This document shows, one piece after another, positions 5,369 through 6,062 of a DNA stretch of 6,062 nucleotides. The DNA is from Clostridia bacterium. GTDB lineage: Bacteria > Bacillota > Clostridia > Oscillospirales > RGIG577. The notes beneath the pieces are model-generated. The model did no database searches. It worked only from the letters and a program-made list of their open reading frames with translations, and was not told the DNA's origin. The DNA is taken from NCBI GenBank assembly GCA_017419325.1, contig JAFOLN010000340.1, positions 1-6,062 of the forward strand, in the 5' to 3' direction. Made by a program: the position numbers and the translations under genes. Within the stretch, counting starts at the first letter, position 1; each line of letters begins with the position of its first letter.

Positions 5369-6062
5369 ATGAGAAAATTTGATACAAAAGTCCAGCACCT
5401 GAAGTACAAGGTCCTGCGCGAGGTGGCAAGATTCGCGTGGGAAGACACGCTGCTTGAAAATATACTCCGCATACCCGAAATAATAGTCCCGGGCAAAACA
5501 CCCACCATGCGCTGCTGCGTATATAAGGAGAGAGCGATCCTTACGGAGCGTGTCAAGCTTGCCATGGGCGGCAATATGGATAAGCCCAACGTAATCGAGG
5601 TCATCGACATAGCGTGCGACGAGTGCCCGGCGGCGGGATACGACGTGACCGACTCCTGCCGCGGCTGTCTTGCCCACCGCTGTGAGGACGTGTGCCCCAG
5701 AGGAGCCATCTCCTTCGACCACAACTATGTGGCGCACATCGACAAGACGAAGTGCATAGAGTGCGGCCGCTGCTCCAAGGTATGCCCCTACAACGCCATA
5801 ACGAACAGAAAGCGCCCCTGTCAGGTGGCCTGCAAGATAAAGGCCATCTCCATAGACAGTAACGGCGCGGCGAAGATAGACGACGACAAGTGCATATCCT
5901 GCGGCGCGTGCGTATATCAGTGCCCCTTCGGCGCAATAACAGACCGCTCATATATACTTAACGTCATCGACCTTATAAGAAACAGCGAGAACAACACGAA
6001 ATACAAGGTATTCGCCGTTGTCGCCCCCTCCATTTCGAGCCAGTTCACATACGCGAAGCTGG
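5369..6062 (+). CDS. [FeFe]-hydrogenase, N-terminal Fe-S cluster region, partial (HfsD-like)
   Basis: 231 complete codons are open to the right edge, so the H-cluster domain lies outside the window. The visible part begins MRKFDTKVQHLKYKVLREVA, then holds a Cys-rich electron-relay region. This comprises C97-x2-C100-x4-C105-x3-C109P, C129-x2-C132-x2-C135-x3-C139P and C175-x2-C178-x2-C181-x3-C185P, giving three [4Fe-4S] clusters. Further Cys lie at C49/C50, C83-x2-C86 and C151-x3-C155. Residues ~213-231 (KVFAVVAPSISSQFTYAKL) are the entry strand of the hydrogenase large-subunit domain, parallel to VIASLAPSFAANY in the preceding hydrogenase. It resembles the N-terminus of monomeric ferredoxin-type [FeFe]-hydrogenases (group B by my reading) that make H2 from reduced ferredoxin in the cytoplasm. 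AAAGGAG at 5351-5357 lies 11 bases before the ATG, and the gap from the phosphatase gene is 16 bases, so it is the fourth gene of the operon. Catalytic residues cannot be checked here. Confidence 0.85.
   Translation, partial: MRKFDTKVQHLKYKVLREVARFAWEDTLLENILRIPEIIVPGKTPTMRCCVYKERAILTERVKLAMGGNMDKPNVIEVIDIACDECPAAGYDVTDSCRGCLAHRCEDVCPRGAISFDHNYVAHIDKTKCIECGRCSKVCPYNAITNRKRPCQVACKIKAISIDSNGAAKIDDDKCISCGACVYQCPFGAITDRSYILNVIDLIRNSENNTKYKVFAVVAPSISSQFTYAKL

Noticed and set aside
4609..5724. Long minus-strand open frame (371 codons) antisense to the phosphatase and second hydrogenase genes
   Set aside because: It has no recognisable domain and a low-complexity composition (many Val/Gly/Arg/His), and it lies opposite two genes with clear PP2C and Fe-S motifs. 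It is a by-product of GC-biased codons.
1..6062. CRISPR arrays, tRNA/rRNA genes, insertion sequences or direct-repeat families
   Set aside because: Reading through both strands showed no regularly spaced repeats, no tRNA-like cloverleaf, no transposase and no flanking inverted repeats.

Overview
The window looks like chromosomal DNA of a strictly anaerobic, fairly GC-rich member of the Clostridia (Bacillota), perhaps a gut or fermentative lineage. The reasons are strong AGGAGG-type ribosome binding sites, sigma-A promoters of the TTGACA/TATAAT class with TG-extended -10 boxes, frequent ATA (Ile) codons, and above all an [FeFe]-hydrogenase cluster of a kind found in fermentative Clostridia. 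Placement below class is inference only.

Left part (1-1111): a metallo-beta-lactamase-fold hydrolase gene runs leftward off the window edge. Divergent from it is a complete gene for a UDG-superfamily DNA glycosylase of the hypoxanthine (deoxyinosine) type. The roughly 115-bp gap between them holds a promoter for each direction.

Middle (1112-2133): a hairpin terminator and a strong sigma-A promoter precede a stand-alone APH/choline-kinase-fold phosphotransferase gene, which ends in a short GC hairpin followed by Ts.

Right part (2134-6062): a leader with a hairpin and an 18-bp imperfect palindrome opens a tightly packed four-gene operon: (A) an 80-aa thioredoxin-like [2Fe-2S] ferredoxin; (B) a sensory-type [FeFe]-hydrogenase homologue with an N-terminal 2x[4Fe-4S] module, an H-cluster domain with degenerate motifs, an extra Fe-S cluster domain, a PAS domain and a coiled coil; (C) a SpoIIE/PP2C-type Ser/Thr phosphatase with an additional C-terminal domain I cannot name; and (D) the Cys-rich N-terminal part of a second [FeFe]-hydrogenase, cut by the right edge. 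This gene order matches, from memory, the hfsABCD hydrogenase cluster of Thermoanaerobacterium and what hydrogenase classifications call phosphatase-linked group C sensory hydrogenases.

The likely logic (inference) is that B senses H2 or redox state through its H-cluster and Fe-S relay and passes this through PAS and coiled coil to phosphatase C. D would be the catalytic H2-producing enzyme and A an electron-transfer or redox partner. The most interesting unexplained points are the unknown C-terminal domain of the phosphatase, its unidentified phosphoprotein target, the altered H-cluster loops of B, and the palindrome in front of the operon.
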